DNA of 64,000 nt from Trebonia sp963773105 (lineage in GTDB: Bacteria; Actinomycetota; Actinomycetes; Streptosporangiales; Streptosporangiaceae): assembly GCA_963773105.1 (NCBI GenBank), contig CAVZAA010000010.1:558001-622000 (forward strand). The letters run 5' to 3'. Positions 17,447-24,475 of this stretch are shown here, piece by piece. The stretch's first letter is position 1; each line of letters begins with the position of its first letter. Under the pieces are notes generated by a model. It was not told the DNA's origin. It saw nothing but the letters and a program-made list of their open reading frames with translations, and ran no database searches. Both the position numbers and the translations under genes were made by a program.

Positions 17447-18265
17447 ATGAGAACTCTCCGGTCGCCCAAATACGTGTGGACCGACGATCAACTGACCAGT
17501 GCCGTTGCAGGCTCGGCGTGTTGGCGTGATGTCATACGGGCCTTGGGCATATCTACTAACTCCGAGGGCACCAATCTCCGGGTAAAGCGAGACGTGGCCC
17601 GACTCGGTCTCGACGTGTCCCACTTCAAGGGCACGCGGACCTGGGGAGACGGGCAACTCAAGCGCGCGGTCGCCGAGGCTATGTCCTGGGACGACGTATT
17701 CACGACGCTGGGACTGCGCACGCCGACTAAAGAGACGCGGACCCGCGTCCAGGGACACGCCATTCGGCTGGGCCTCGATCTCGGCCACTTGGATACCGGC
17801 CCGAGGATGAGCTCGGCTCCATCGTCGTGGCGACTGGAGCCGATGCGGCTTCGCGACGCTGCGGCCCCGCTCGCCGCGGCGTGGTTCACGGTGCGCGGTT
17901 GCACCGTGTCGTTTCCCATCGAGCAGGCCATCTACGATCTGCTGGTTCAGTCGGACGAGAAGATCCTACGAGTACAGGTGAAGACTACGACCAGCAGTGG
18001 GGCCACCGCGCAGGTGAACGTCGCCCGCCGCCCGTACTCCGCTCAAAACCTGGGGCCGCGAATGCCGTACGACCCGAGGGTCATCGACTACTTCTTCATC
18101 GTGGATGGCGAGTACAACATCTACCTAATCCCCAGCCGCGTTATCGCTGGGCGCGTGGGGCTCCAGTTGCGGACGTACAAGATGTACGTCATGGGGAACG
18201 CGGCGGGGTTGCTTGGAGCTGGCGCGGACACGGTCCGGCCGGCAGGCGTGGGGGCGTCGGCCTGA
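17447..18265 (+). CDS. Putative PD-(D/E)XK nuclease with tandem DNA-binding repeats
   Basis: A 272-residue protein. The N-terminal half holds two copies of a helical repeat: 'WTDDQLTSAVAGSACWRDVI' ending in 'LDVSHF' (about residues 9-61) and 'WGDGQLKRAVAEAMSWDDVF' ending in 'LDLGHL' (about residues 65-113). This 'W-x-x-x-L-x-x-A-V...SHF' pattern occurs at the N-terminus of actinobacterial HNH-type nucleases and probably binds DNA. The C-terminal half reads like a PD-(D/E)XK domain of the group-I-intron endonuclease type (PF11645): Glu and Asp in 'FPIEQAIYDLLVQSDEK', then 'RVQVKTTTSSG' with a Q-x-K motif, and a beta-rich end. Codon use is less GC-extreme than its neighbours. The gene lies 76 bp after tRNA-Pro. 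Confidence 0.65.
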   Translation: MRTLRSPKYVWTDDQLTSAVAGSACWRDVIRALGISTNSEGTNLRVKRDVARLGLDVSHFKGTRTWGDGQLKRAVAEAMSWDDVFTTLGLRTPTKETRTRVQGHAIRLGLDLGHLDTGPRMSSAPSSWRLEPMRLRDAAAPLAAAWFTVRGCTVSFPIEQAIYDLLVQSDEKILRVQVKTTTSSGATAQVNVARRPYSAQNLGPRMPYDPRVIDYFFIVDGEYNIYLIPSRVIAGRVGLQLRTYKMYVMGNAAGLLGAGADTVRPAGVGASA

Positions 18266-18322
18266 CGGGAAGTACGCTGGCGGCGGTTGGTTGTCTACTG
18301 AGGCGCGGAGGGAGTGCGGGGC

Positions 18323-18565
18323 GTGGCTGATCTTGGGGCTTGGCTTGGCGCGGTGGCGACGGAACTCGAAGTGCCGGTGGAGGAGGTACTGCCGGAGTCG
18401 GTGCAGGACGAGATGCTGGAGTTGACGGCGGAGATCGCGCATAACGTGGTGCGGGTGGCGGTGCCGCTGACCAGCTATCTCATGGGGGTCGCGGTCGGCC
18501 GCGGTGCGTCGCCGGAGGAGGCGCTGCGGATCGTCAGCGGACTGCTTCCGGGGCACGACGAGTGA
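18323..18565 (+). CDS. DUF6457 small protein
   Basis: An 80-residue protein ('VADLGAWLGAVATELEVP', then 'AEIAHNVVRVAVPLTSYLMG' and 'GASPEEALRIVSGL'). It resembles the DUF6457 domain of actinobacteria, which I recall as sometimes fused or linked to molybdenum-cofactor (MobA-like) proteins. The protein is mostly helical and has no catalytic motif. GTG 18323 is the start because GGAGGGAG lies eight bases upstream; GTG 18314 overlaps that ribosome-binding site. No molybdenum genes lie nearby, so the role here is open. Confidence 0.7.
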   Translation: MADLGAWLGAVATELEVPVEEVLPESVQDEMLELTAEIAHNVVRVAVPLTSYLMGVAVGRGASPEEALRIVSGLLPGHDE

Positions 18566-18680
18566 CCCTTAGGTCACGGAAATCGCTGTCTTCCCATTGA
18601 TTTTCCTGGTCATCAGGTGTAAGAGGTTACTCTCCGTGGAATGAGGCCCCCGTAACTGATCCATATCGGGGGGGAGATCA

Positions 18681-19343
18681 GTGCCCACGAACACCACGGC
18701 TACTACGCCGGGCACGACAGACGCGGCGAGCAAGCCGGCGGCGACTCGCGCGGCGGCGGCCAAGCCGGCCACCGCGGCGAGAACGCGGACGGCGGCGCGA
18801 CCGACGACGGGCAGGACCGCAGCCACCAGGACGGCCGCGAGCAGGACCGGGGCGAGCAGGACGGCCGCGAGCAGGAACGGCGCAGGCCGCACGGCGGCGA
18901 GCAGGACGGCGGCGGTGTCCGCGAGCGGGACCACCGCGGTCACGCCGCGCACGGTCACTGCCGCGGCGACCAAGGTGTCCACGGCCGCGACGAAGCTGAA
19001 CACCGCCGCGACCCAGGCCGGGACATCGGCTAAGGCGCTGACCACCGCGCTGACCGCGATCAGCACCGCGACCAAGGCCCTGGAGACCGCGGTCGCGTCG
19101 CTGAACGACGCCGCCAAGGGACTGTCGGCCAACTCGACGACCACGACCAGGACCAGGACCACGAGCACGGCGGCGAAGCCGGCCCCGACGAGCCGGACCG
19201 CCGGCGCCGCGGCGAAGGCCGCGGGCGCGACCGCGCCGAAGGCCGCAACCGCGACGCCGACGGCGAAGTCCGCGGCCGCGCCGGCCAAGAAGGCGAAGGC
19301 CGCCAAGAAGGCGGACAAGCCCAAGAAGGCCGACAAGGTCTGA
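18681..19343 (+). CDS. Ala/Thr/Lys-rich basic protein, histone-H1-like
   Basis: A 220-residue low-complexity protein made almost wholly of Ala, Thr, Ser, Arg, Lys and Pro. Residues about 45-75 repeat 'ASRTAASRTGASRTAASRNG'-like units. A central segment ('ALTTALTAISTATKALETAV') could form one amphipathic helix. The C-terminus is a Lys/Ala tail ('KKAKAAKKADKPKKADKV') like those of bacterial H1 or HU-tail proteins. It may bind nucleic acid or condense DNA; no enzymatic domain is present. GTG 18681 follows a G-run and GGAG. A perfect 16-bp hairpin closes the transcription unit. The long opposite-strand frame here is judged to be a shadow. Confidence 0.65.
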   Translation: MPTNTTATTPGTTDAASKPAATRAAAAKPATAARTRTAARPTTGRTAATRTAASRTGASRTAASRNGAGRTAASRTAAVSASGTTAVTPRTVTAAATKVSTAATKLNTAATQAGTSAKALTTALTAISTATKALETAVASLNDAAKGLSANSTTTTRTRTTSTAAKPAPTSRTAGAAAKAAGATAPKAATATPTAKSAAAPAKKAKAAKKADKPKKADKV

Positions 19344-19366
19344 CCGGCTCGTCCGTCGCTCCCGCT

Positions 19367-19410
19367 CGCGCTCTTCCGCCCGCGCCATGACGCCCGGGCG
19401 GAAGAGCGCG
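19367..19410 (+). terminator. Perfect 16-bp stem-loop terminator
   Basis: CGCGCTCTTCCGCCCG (19367-19382) pairs perfectly with CGGGCGGAAGAGCGCG (19395-19410) across a 12-nt loop, 24 bp after the stop of the basic protein gene. There is no U-tract, as is usual for actinobacterial intrinsic terminators. Confidence 0.7.
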
Positions 19411-19435
19411 GGCGGTCCTGGTGTTGGATGTGAGC

Positions 19436-19879
19436 ATGGCTATCGACGGTGAGTACGTGCCGAGCACGGCGGCTTGGGTCCGGGATCAGGTAGAAGAGTA
19501 CGAGGGCTCCGGCGGGACGGCAGGGACGACCCTGCGCGACACCGGGCTGCCGGTGGTGATCGTCACCAACCGGGGCGCGAAGACCGGCGCGGTGCGCAAG
19601 ACTCCGCTGATGCGAGTCGAGCACGATGGCGTCTACGCGGCCGTCGGGTCGAAGGGCGGTGCCCCCCAGCACCCGGTCTGGGTCTACAACCTCCGCTCCA
19701 ACCCGCAGGTCGTGGTGCAGGACGGACCCAAGACGGTCGAGCTGACCGCCCGCGAGATAACCGGCCAGGAGCGCGCGGCTTGGTGGGAGCGAGCGGTCGC
19801 CGCCTACCCGCCGTACGCGGAATACCAGCGGAAGACCGATCGCCTGATCCCGCTCTTCGTGCTCGAGAAGACGAGCTGA
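19436..19879 (+). CDS. F420H2-dependent (Ddn-family) oxidoreductase
   Basis: About 147 residues matching the deazaflavin-dependent nitroreductase/quinone reductase family typified by Mycobacterium tuberculosis Ddn. Features are 'PVVIVTNRGAKTGAVRKTPL', 'YAAVGSKGGAPQHPVWVYNL' and 'ERAAWWERAVAAYPPYAEYQ'. These proteins use reduced cofactor F420 to reduce quinones or xenobiotics and are actinobacterial hallmarks. ATG 19436 is chosen; the GTG at 19421 would add five residues. The 3' end converges with the MBL-fold gene 17 bp away. Confidence 0.9.
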   Translation: MAIDGEYVPSTAAWVRDQVEEYEGSGGTAGTTLRDTGLPVVIVTNRGAKTGAVRKTPLMRVEHDGVYAAVGSKGGAPQHPVWVYNLRSNPQVVVQDGPKTVELTAREITGQERAAWWERAVAAYPPYAEYQRKTDRLIPLFVLEKTS

Positions 19880-19896
19880 CCAAGCAGGTTTTTCAG

Positions 19897-20724
19897 TCAG
19901 CGTGGACCGTTGTCTACATCGGGATGTACACCACGGTCCACGGTCTTCGTTTCCTGTGGACGGCGTGCGCGAGCGCGTTCGCGGTGCCGGGCGTGGTCGG
20001 CCTTGAGCCAGTCCTCGGTCAGCCTCGGGTCGGCGTCGGCGCTGTCGGCGCCGGCCTCGGTCGCGTCCAGGTAGGCGCGGTCGGCGGCGAGCCGCCGGCG
20101 GAACTCGGCGTGGTCGCCGACGTGTCCGTGGCCGGGCACCACGAGCTGCACGGCGGGAACGCCGGCCAGGAGTTCCAGGCCCTCCCGGTAGCCGCCGAAC
20201 GGGTCGGCCGATTCCAGGTCGAGCAGCGGGATCTCGATGTCGGAGCACATGTCGCCGGCGATGAGCACGCCGGTGTCGGGCAGCAGCACCGCGCCGTGCC
20301 CGGGCGCGTGGGCGTCGTGCGGGTAGACCACGGCGCGCGGGCCGGCCCAGTCGATCTCCCGACCGAGCAGCGGCTCGACCCGGGCGAACAACGTCAGGTC
20401 GTGACCGGGCGCCCCCTCCCCCACCCCGGTGATGAGCCCGGGCAGCTCCCTGGCGGCGACCGCGACCGCGCGCGGGGTCGCGTACCTGGGCGCCTGGCCC
20501 AGCGCGGCCGACCAGAGCAGGTGATCCCAGTGCGGATGGGTAGACCAGCCCGCCACCGGGCGCAGCCGGCGCTCCGCCAGCCAGCCCGCGAGCGCTGCCA
20601 GGTCGGCCACCGTCACCGCGGGGTCGATGAGCAGGCAGCCGCCGTCCGCGCCGACCACGATCGTGGTGGTCGTGGTGTAGCTGTCCGCCGTCGCGACGAA
20701 TACGCCCAGTGCTATCTCATCCAC
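19897..20724 (-). CDS. MBL-fold metallo-hydrolase
   Basis: About 275 residues with the metallo-beta-lactamase fold. The metal-binding motif reads 'THPHWDHLLWSAALG' (H-x-H-x-D-H), followed by 'HAPGHGAVLLPDTGVLIAGD' supplying the third-site His and the bridging Asp, and a later His in 'VVPGHGHVGDHAEF'. It would hydrolyse an ester, thioester or lactam; the substrate is unknown. GTG 20724 is preferred because GGGAG lies six bases upstream and the start overlaps the stop of the methyltransferase by 8 bp, indicating coupling. The last codons form part of a near-perfect inverted repeat. Confidence 0.85.
   Translation of the reverse strand: MDEIALGVFVATADSYTTTTTIVVGADGGCLLIDPAVTVADLAALAGWLAERRLRPVAGWSTHPHWDHLLWSAALGQAPRYATPRAVAVAARELPGLITGVGEGAPGHDLTLFARVEPLLGREIDWAGPRAVVYPHDAHAPGHGAVLLPDTGVLIAGDMCSDIEIPLLDLESADPFGGYREGLELLAGVPAVQLVVPGHGHVGDHAEFRRRLAADRAYLDATEAGADSADADPRLTEDWLKADHARHRERARARRPQETKTVDRGVHPDVDNGPR
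19901..19942. repeat. 18/20-bp inverted repeat at the end of the MBL gene
   Basis: CGTGGACCGTTGTCTACATC (19901-19920) is the reverse complement of 19923-19942 except at two positions, with a 2-nt centre. It encodes the last residues of the MBL-fold protein and lies between two convergent genes, so it may act as a bidirectional terminator. Confidence 0.55.
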
Positions 20725-21553
20725 GTGGTCTCCCGCGGCTGTGATCGGCGGGGGCCGGTCCGCCGTCGGCCCGACCCGGCTTAACGCCGGTGCCGCACAG
20801 TACATCACCGTGCCGGGTGATGCCAGGGGGCAGCAGCTCGAGCCCGCCGAAGAAGCCGGCCAGGTCGGCCTCGGTGGCGCCGGCCGGCCAAACCGAGTCG
20901 GGCAGCCGCCCGCCGTCCCCGGCGCCGACGGTCGCCACCAGCTGGCTGCCCGGCGGCAGCGCCTTGACCAGGACGGCGACGACGGCCCTGGCGGTGCCGG
21001 GTTCGAGCGCCTGCAGCACCAGCGCGAGCACCAGGCAGACGGGCCGGGAGAAGTCGATGAGCCCCGGGGTGTCCGGCGTGACGGGGTGGACGCGCGTGAC
21101 CGGATTGGCGGGAGCCCGGGTGGCGGGAGCCCGGGTGGCGGGGGCGGTGGTGCGGCGGTAGGAGAGGGCCGCGAGCAGCGCCTCGGGCTCGGTTAGGTCC
21201 CCGCCGCGGTAGCTGACGCCGGCCGGGACGAGGGCGGTGCCGTGGGCGACGGTGACCGGGTCGCGATCGATGTAGACGACGCGGGCGGCGGGCGCCAGCG
21301 CCCGCGCGATCTCGTGGGTGGCCGGGCTGGTGGGCAGGCCCGCGCCGATGTCCAAGTACTGGTCGACGCCGTGGGCGGCGACGCGCGCGACCGCGTCCGC
21401 CAGCTGCGTGCGCGACGAGAACAGGTTCTCTTTCAAGCGCGGGTAGAGCGCGACCAGACGCCCGGCCAGGGCCCGGTCGGCGGCGAAGCTAGCTTCGCCG
21501 CCGAGCAGGTAATCGTAGGCGCGGGCAAGGCTCGGGGTTCGGGTGTCGAGCAC
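20717..21553 (-). CDS. SAM-dependent methyltransferase of the 'YDYLLGG' family (PF04672)
   Basis: A 278-residue protein with the diagnostic N-terminal 'PSLARAYDYLLGGEASFAAD' of the actinomycete-specific PF04672 (DUF574) family. It is followed by 'LDIGAGLPTSPATHEIA' (SAM-binding glycine loop) and 'VVYIDRDPVTVAHG'. An inserted segment repeats 'APATRAPATRAP'. Such genes are numerous in actinomycetes and their substrates are mostly unknown. It is the first gene of a two-gene coupled unit with the MBL-fold hydrolase, which suggests a shared pathway. ATG 21553 gives the full family N-terminus. Confidence 0.88.
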   Translation of the reverse strand: MLDTRTPSLARAYDYLLGGEASFAADRALAGRLVALYPRLKENLFSSRTQLADAVARVAAHGVDQYLDIGAGLPTSPATHEIARALAPAARVVYIDRDPVTVAHGTALVPAGVSYRGGDLTEPEALLAALSYRRTTAPATRAPATRAPANPVTRVHPVTPDTPGLIDFSRPVCLVLALVLQALEPGTARAVVAVLVKALPPGSQLVATVGAGDGGRLPDSVWPAGATEADLAGFFGGLELLPPGITRHGDVLCGTGVKPGRADGGPAPADHSRGRPRG

Positions 21554-21569
21554 GCCGGCAGCTTACTGC

Positions 21570-22124
21570 CTAGACGGCGTGGCCCACCCCCGGCTGCACG
21601 GTGGTCACGAACAGGTACTGGTACAGCGGCTTGGTCGACCGGCACACCTGCAGGCTGAAGAACCCGAAGGCGGCCGACTTGCGGTTGGGCGGGAAGACCT
21701 TGAGCAGGCTGGCAGTGCCGAGCTTGCAGCCCGACGGGGTGAAGTTCAGGACCTCGACCCAGGAGAGGATGGCGTGCGCGGAACCGCCCGCCGGGATGGT
21801 CACGGTCCTGGCCTTGTAACGAGGGTTGCGTTCGGCCGCGCGGCCCAGCTGGGTCCCGTTCGCGTTGGTGGCCGAGACGCCGGGGTACCCGAACAGGGTG
21901 CAGGCGTGGCTGCCGGTGTTGGTGAAGTCGAGCGGGTAGAAGATGGTTCCGGCGGCGGCGCTGCCCTGGCTGACGTCCACCCAGACCGCGAGGTTGGCGG
22001 TCGAGCAGCCCGGGACGGCGGTGGGGGCGGCCGAGGCCGCCGACGTCGCCCAGACCGCACCGCCGATCCCGAGCGACAGCGCGGTGACGGCGGCGATGAT
22101 CGTGCGTCGGATGCTCTTGAACAT
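21570..22124 (-). CDS. Secreted DUF4232 protein, copy 1
   Basis: About 184 residues: a Sec signal peptide ('RTIIAAVTALSLGIGGAVWA', cleavage likely after 'ASAAP'), then one DUF4232 domain. Diagnostic elements are 'LAVWVDVSQGSAAAGTIFYP', 'LDFTNTGSHACTLFGYPGVS' and paired Cys residues able to form disulfides. The family is common in actinobacterial envelopes and has no assigned biochemical role. ATG 22124 is supported by GGAGG five bases upstream. It is the leftmost of four consecutive paralogues on the minus strand, each with its own signal peptide. Confidence 0.85.
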   Translation of the reverse strand: MFKSIRRTIIAAVTALSLGIGGAVWATSAASAAPTAVPGCSTANLAVWVDVSQGSAAAGTIFYPLDFTNTGSHACTLFGYPGVSATNANGTQLGRAAERNPRYKARTVTIPAGGSAHAILSWVEVLNFTPSGCKLGTASLLKVFPPNRKSAAFGFFSLQVCRSTKPLYQYLFVTTVQPGVGHAV

Positions 22125-22220
22125 GCGTCCTCCTGCAGAGGTTGATGGGGCTGGCACCCCGGGGCATCGTAACGACGGACGCGGGAAAATCACCAGAGCG
22201 CGCGATCAGGCAGCGGGACG

Positions 22221-22249
22221 CCCGGCGGGGCGCGATCGGCGCCGCCGGG
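22221..22249 (-). terminator. Stem-loop after DUF4232 copy 2
   Basis: CCCGGCGGGGCGC (22221-22233) pairs with GCGCCGCCGGG (22239-22249), with a 2-nt bulge. It lies about 20 bp past the stop of the second DUF4232 gene in the direction of transcription. Confidence 0.5.
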
Positions 22250-22268
22250 ACGCCCGTTACTGCAGGTG

Positions 22269-22832
22269 CTAGATGTGTGTCCCCGGCTGGATGGCGGCGA
22301 CGCTGAGGTACACGTGGCTGCCGCCGACCGTGCAGACCGGGAGGGAGAAGAAGCCGAGGTCGGCGGTGCGCTGGTTCGGCGCGTAGACCTTGATCAGGCT
22401 CGCGTTGGCCGGCTTGCAACCAGAGGTCTGCACCTCGACCGCGCCGTATCCGAGCAGTGCGTGCGCGGTCGCCCCGGCCCCGATGTTCACCCAGTGCGGG
22501 GTGTACAGGTGGTTCCGCCGGGCCGCGTCGCCGAGCTGGTGGCCGTTGGCGTTGGTGGCCGAGACACCCGGCCAGCCCCAGGTGCGGCAGGTGTGGTTGC
22601 TGGTGTTAGTGAACTCGAGCGGGTAGTACCAGGTCCCGGCCGCCCCCTGGGAGGCGCCGTAGTTCACCCAGACCGCGAGGTTGCCCGCGGTGCAGACCGG
22701 GATCAGGGCGGAAGCCGCGGCGGGCGCCGCCGGCGCGGCCGAGGCGGCGGTGGTCGCCCACACGGCGGACCCGGTGCCGAGCGCGAGCGCTGCGCCTATT
22801 GCCGCGGCGGCGCGGCGAATACTCATTCTCAT
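22269..22832 (-). CDS. Secreted DUF4232 protein, copy 2
   Basis: A 187-residue paralogue with a signal peptide ('RRAAAAIGAALALGTGSAVW' ... 'ASAAP') and one DUF4232 domain: 'LAVWVNYGASQGAAGTWYYP', 'LEFTNTSNHTCRTWGWPGVS' and 'ASLIKVYAPNQRTADLGFFS'. It is closest to copy 1, with which it shares 'SATNANG' and the 'LGFFSL'/'FGFFSL' ending. ATG 22832 is chosen because AGGAG lies seven bases upstream. The protein should be secreted through Sec and probably disulfide-bonded; its function is unknown. Confidence 0.85.
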   Translation of the reverse strand: MRMSIRRAAAAIGAALALGTGSAVWATTAASAAPAAPAAASALIPVCTAGNLAVWVNYGASQGAAGTWYYPLEFTNTSNHTCRTWGWPGVSATNANGHQLGDAARRNHLYTPHWVNIGAGATAHALLGYGAVEVQTSGCKPANASLIKVYAPNQRTADLGFFSLPVCTVGGSHVYLSVAAIQPGTHI

Positions 22833-22993
22833 TGTCTTGCTCCTGTTTTGGTGTGCGCGGGCTCGCCGGATGGCATTCCCCCGGTCGATGTCCCTACGGA
22901 GTAAGACGCAGCGCTGACATAAACGGTTGTGAAAACGTGACCCGACAATACGAAAAGCGGCGCGGCCAAAAACCGGGCTGGCTGCCGCGGAAA

Positions 22994-23038
22994 ACGGCTG
23001 GCAGGATGGCGCCCCGGTAATGCCATCCGGCCAGCCGT
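22994..23038 (-). terminator. Hairpin terminator after DUF4232 copy 3
   Basis: ACGGCTGGCAGGATGGC (22994-23010) pairs with GCCATCCGGCCAGCCGT (23022-23038) with one mismatch, 34 bp after the stop of the third copy. On the minus strand TTTTCC follows. The stem is nearly the same sequence as the one after copy 4. Confidence 0.7.
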
Positions 23039-23071
23039 CACGTCTCTGTTTCGCGGGTGCCCGCCCGGTGG

Positions 23072-23611
23072 CTACAACCCAGCCGCGACCCGCCGCACGG
23101 TCAGGTCGATGCGGCCGGTGGTGCACACCGGCAGCGGGAAGAACGCGCGCTTGGCCGCGCCGGAGTTCGGCGGGTACACGGTGAGGAAGCCGGCCTTCTC
23201 CGGCTTGCACGACGCGACGACCCGGCCGCCGAGGTACTGGATGGTGCTGTGCGCGGTGCCGCCGGGCGCGATGTCAATGACCTTCGCGGGCACGCCGTAC
23301 AGGTCGGCGGCGTTCGCGCCGAGCTGCACGCGCCCCAGGGTCGACGCCGCTACTCGTGGGAACCCGTCGAGGAAGCAGGTCGAGCGGCCCAGGTTGGTGA
23401 ACTCCAACGGGTAGGTGACCGTGCCCGCGGTGGTGTCCGCTCCGTCCGCGTAGACCCAGACCGCCAGGTTGTTGTAGGTGCACCGGGCGACCGCGGCCGG
23501 CCCGGCGGCGGCGGAGGCGGAGGCGGAGGAGGCCGCCCAGGCGGCGCCACCCGCCCCGAGCGCGAGGACGGCGACGGACGCGGCGGCGATGCGACGGAAA
23601 CGCTTGAACAT
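23072..23611 (-). CDS. Secreted DUF4232 protein, copy 3
   Basis: A 179-residue paralogue starting 'MFKRFRRIAAASVAVLALGA', with a signal peptide ending near 'ASASAAAGP'. The domain includes 'YNNLAVWVYADGADTTAGTV', 'YPLEFTNLGRSTCFLDGFPR', 'SCKPEKAGFLTVYPPNSGAA' and 'KRAFFPLPVCTTGRIDLTVR'. It is closest to copy 4, with which it shares the 'KRAFFPL.VC.TGR.DL.VRRV' end. ATG 23611 begins the signal peptide. It has its own upstream gap and a downstream hairpin, so it is probably transcribed separately. Confidence 0.85.
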   Translation of the reverse strand: MFKRFRRIAAASVAVLALGAGGAAWAASSASASAAAGPAAVARCTYNNLAVWVYADGADTTAGTVTYPLEFTNLGRSTCFLDGFPRVAASTLGRVQLGANAADLYGVPAKVIDIAPGGTAHSTIQYLGGRVVASCKPEKAGFLTVYPPNSGAAKRAFFPLPVCTTGRIDLTVRRVAAGL

Positions 23612-23742
23612 GGCGCAGTCTCCCTATAGGGCGCAGAAACGTGCATAACTATCTAAATGACGCCGTGATTGGTATGCCGGTTGCCGTCCAATTCGGTGCG
23701 ATTCTGATAGACCAATCCTCGCGTTCGGGCTCATAACGGCGA

Positions 23743-23783
23743 ACGGCTGGCCGGATGGAGACGATGTCCATCCGGCCAGCCGT
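23743..23783 (-). terminator. Perfect 17-bp hairpin after DUF4232 copy 4
   Basis: ACGGCTGGCCGGATGGA (23743-23759) pairs perfectly with TCCATCCGGCCAGCCGT (23767-23783) around a 7-nt loop, 35 bp past the stop of the fourth copy. The stem repeats the core ACGGCTGGC-x-GGATGG of the hairpin at 22994-23038, so gene and terminator seem to have been duplicated together. Confidence 0.75.
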
Positions 23784-23817
23784 CGCTGGCACGCGGTTAA
23801 GCGGAATGCACCGCCGG

Positions 23818-24351
23818 CTAGATGCCGGCCTGAACCCGGCGCACGTTCAGGTCTACGCGGCCCGTCCTGCACACCGACAGCGGGAAGAACGCGCGCTTGG
23901 CCCCGCGCGCGCCTGGCGCGAACACCTTGAGGAAGGTCGCGTTCTGCGGCTTGCAGCTCGGGTCGACCTGGACGTCCTCGTAGCCGAGCACGCTGTGCGC
24001 GGTGGCGCCGGGGGCGATGTCAATCGTCTTGGCGGGAACGCCGTTCTGACGCGCGGCCGCCGGGCCGAGCTGCGCCCCGCCCTGGTTGGTCGCGGACACG
24101 CCCGGCCACCCGTTCAGGAAGCAGGTCGCGCGACCGGTGTTGGTGAGGTCCAGGTGGAAGAAGGTCGTGCCCGCGGTGCCGTCCGCGCTGTCGGCGTTGA
24201 CCCAGACGGCCAGGTTGTTGGACGTGCACCGGCCGATCGCGGAGGGAGCGGCGGAGGCGGAGGCCGAAGTGGCCGCCCAGGCGGCTCCGCCCGCGCCGAG
24301 GGCGAGCACGGCGGTGGCGGCGACGGCGGTGCGACGGAATCCGTTGAACAT
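23818..24351 (-). CDS. Secreted DUF4232 protein, copy 4
   Basis: A 177-residue paralogue with signal peptide 'GFRRTAVAATAVLALGAGGA' ... 'ASASAAPSA' and a DUF4232 domain: 'SNNLAVWVNADSADGTAGTT', 'FHLDLTNTGRATCFLNGWPG' and 'VDPSCKPQNATFLKVFAPGA'. ATG 24351 is preceded by GAGGAG about eight bases upstream. It is the first of the four tandem copies in transcription direction. Two Cys pairs are conserved across all copies. Confidence 0.85.
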   Translation of the reverse strand: MFNGFRRTAVAATAVLALGAGGAAWAATSASASAAPSAIGRCTSNNLAVWVNADSADGTAGTTFFHLDLTNTGRATCFLNGWPGVSATNQGGAQLGPAAARQNGVPAKTIDIAPGATAHSVLGYEDVQVDPSCKPQNATFLKVFAPGARGAKRAFFPLSVCRTGRVDLNVRRVQAGI

Positions 24352-24475
24352 GGTGCAATCTCCTCGAAAGCCTAGGAAACGTTCTTAACTACCTCTAAAG
24401 ACGCCGCAACCGAGCCCACGGTTGCGGTCACCCTCCAAGAGTTTCCGGGCAGCCGCCAGAGCTAGGGTGGATGGC

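Noticed and set aside
18569..20248. 559-residue minus-strand open frame spanning the basic protein and Ddn-like genes
   Set aside because: It covers two independent plus-strand genes and a terminator, and its Ala/Val-rich part is the complement of the Ala/Thr repeats.
21100..21160. Short GGGAGCCCGGGTGGC-type tandem repeat, considered as a CRISPR or VNTR
   Set aside because: It encodes the 'APATRAPATRAP' insertion of the methyltransferase in frame; only two or three units and no spacers.
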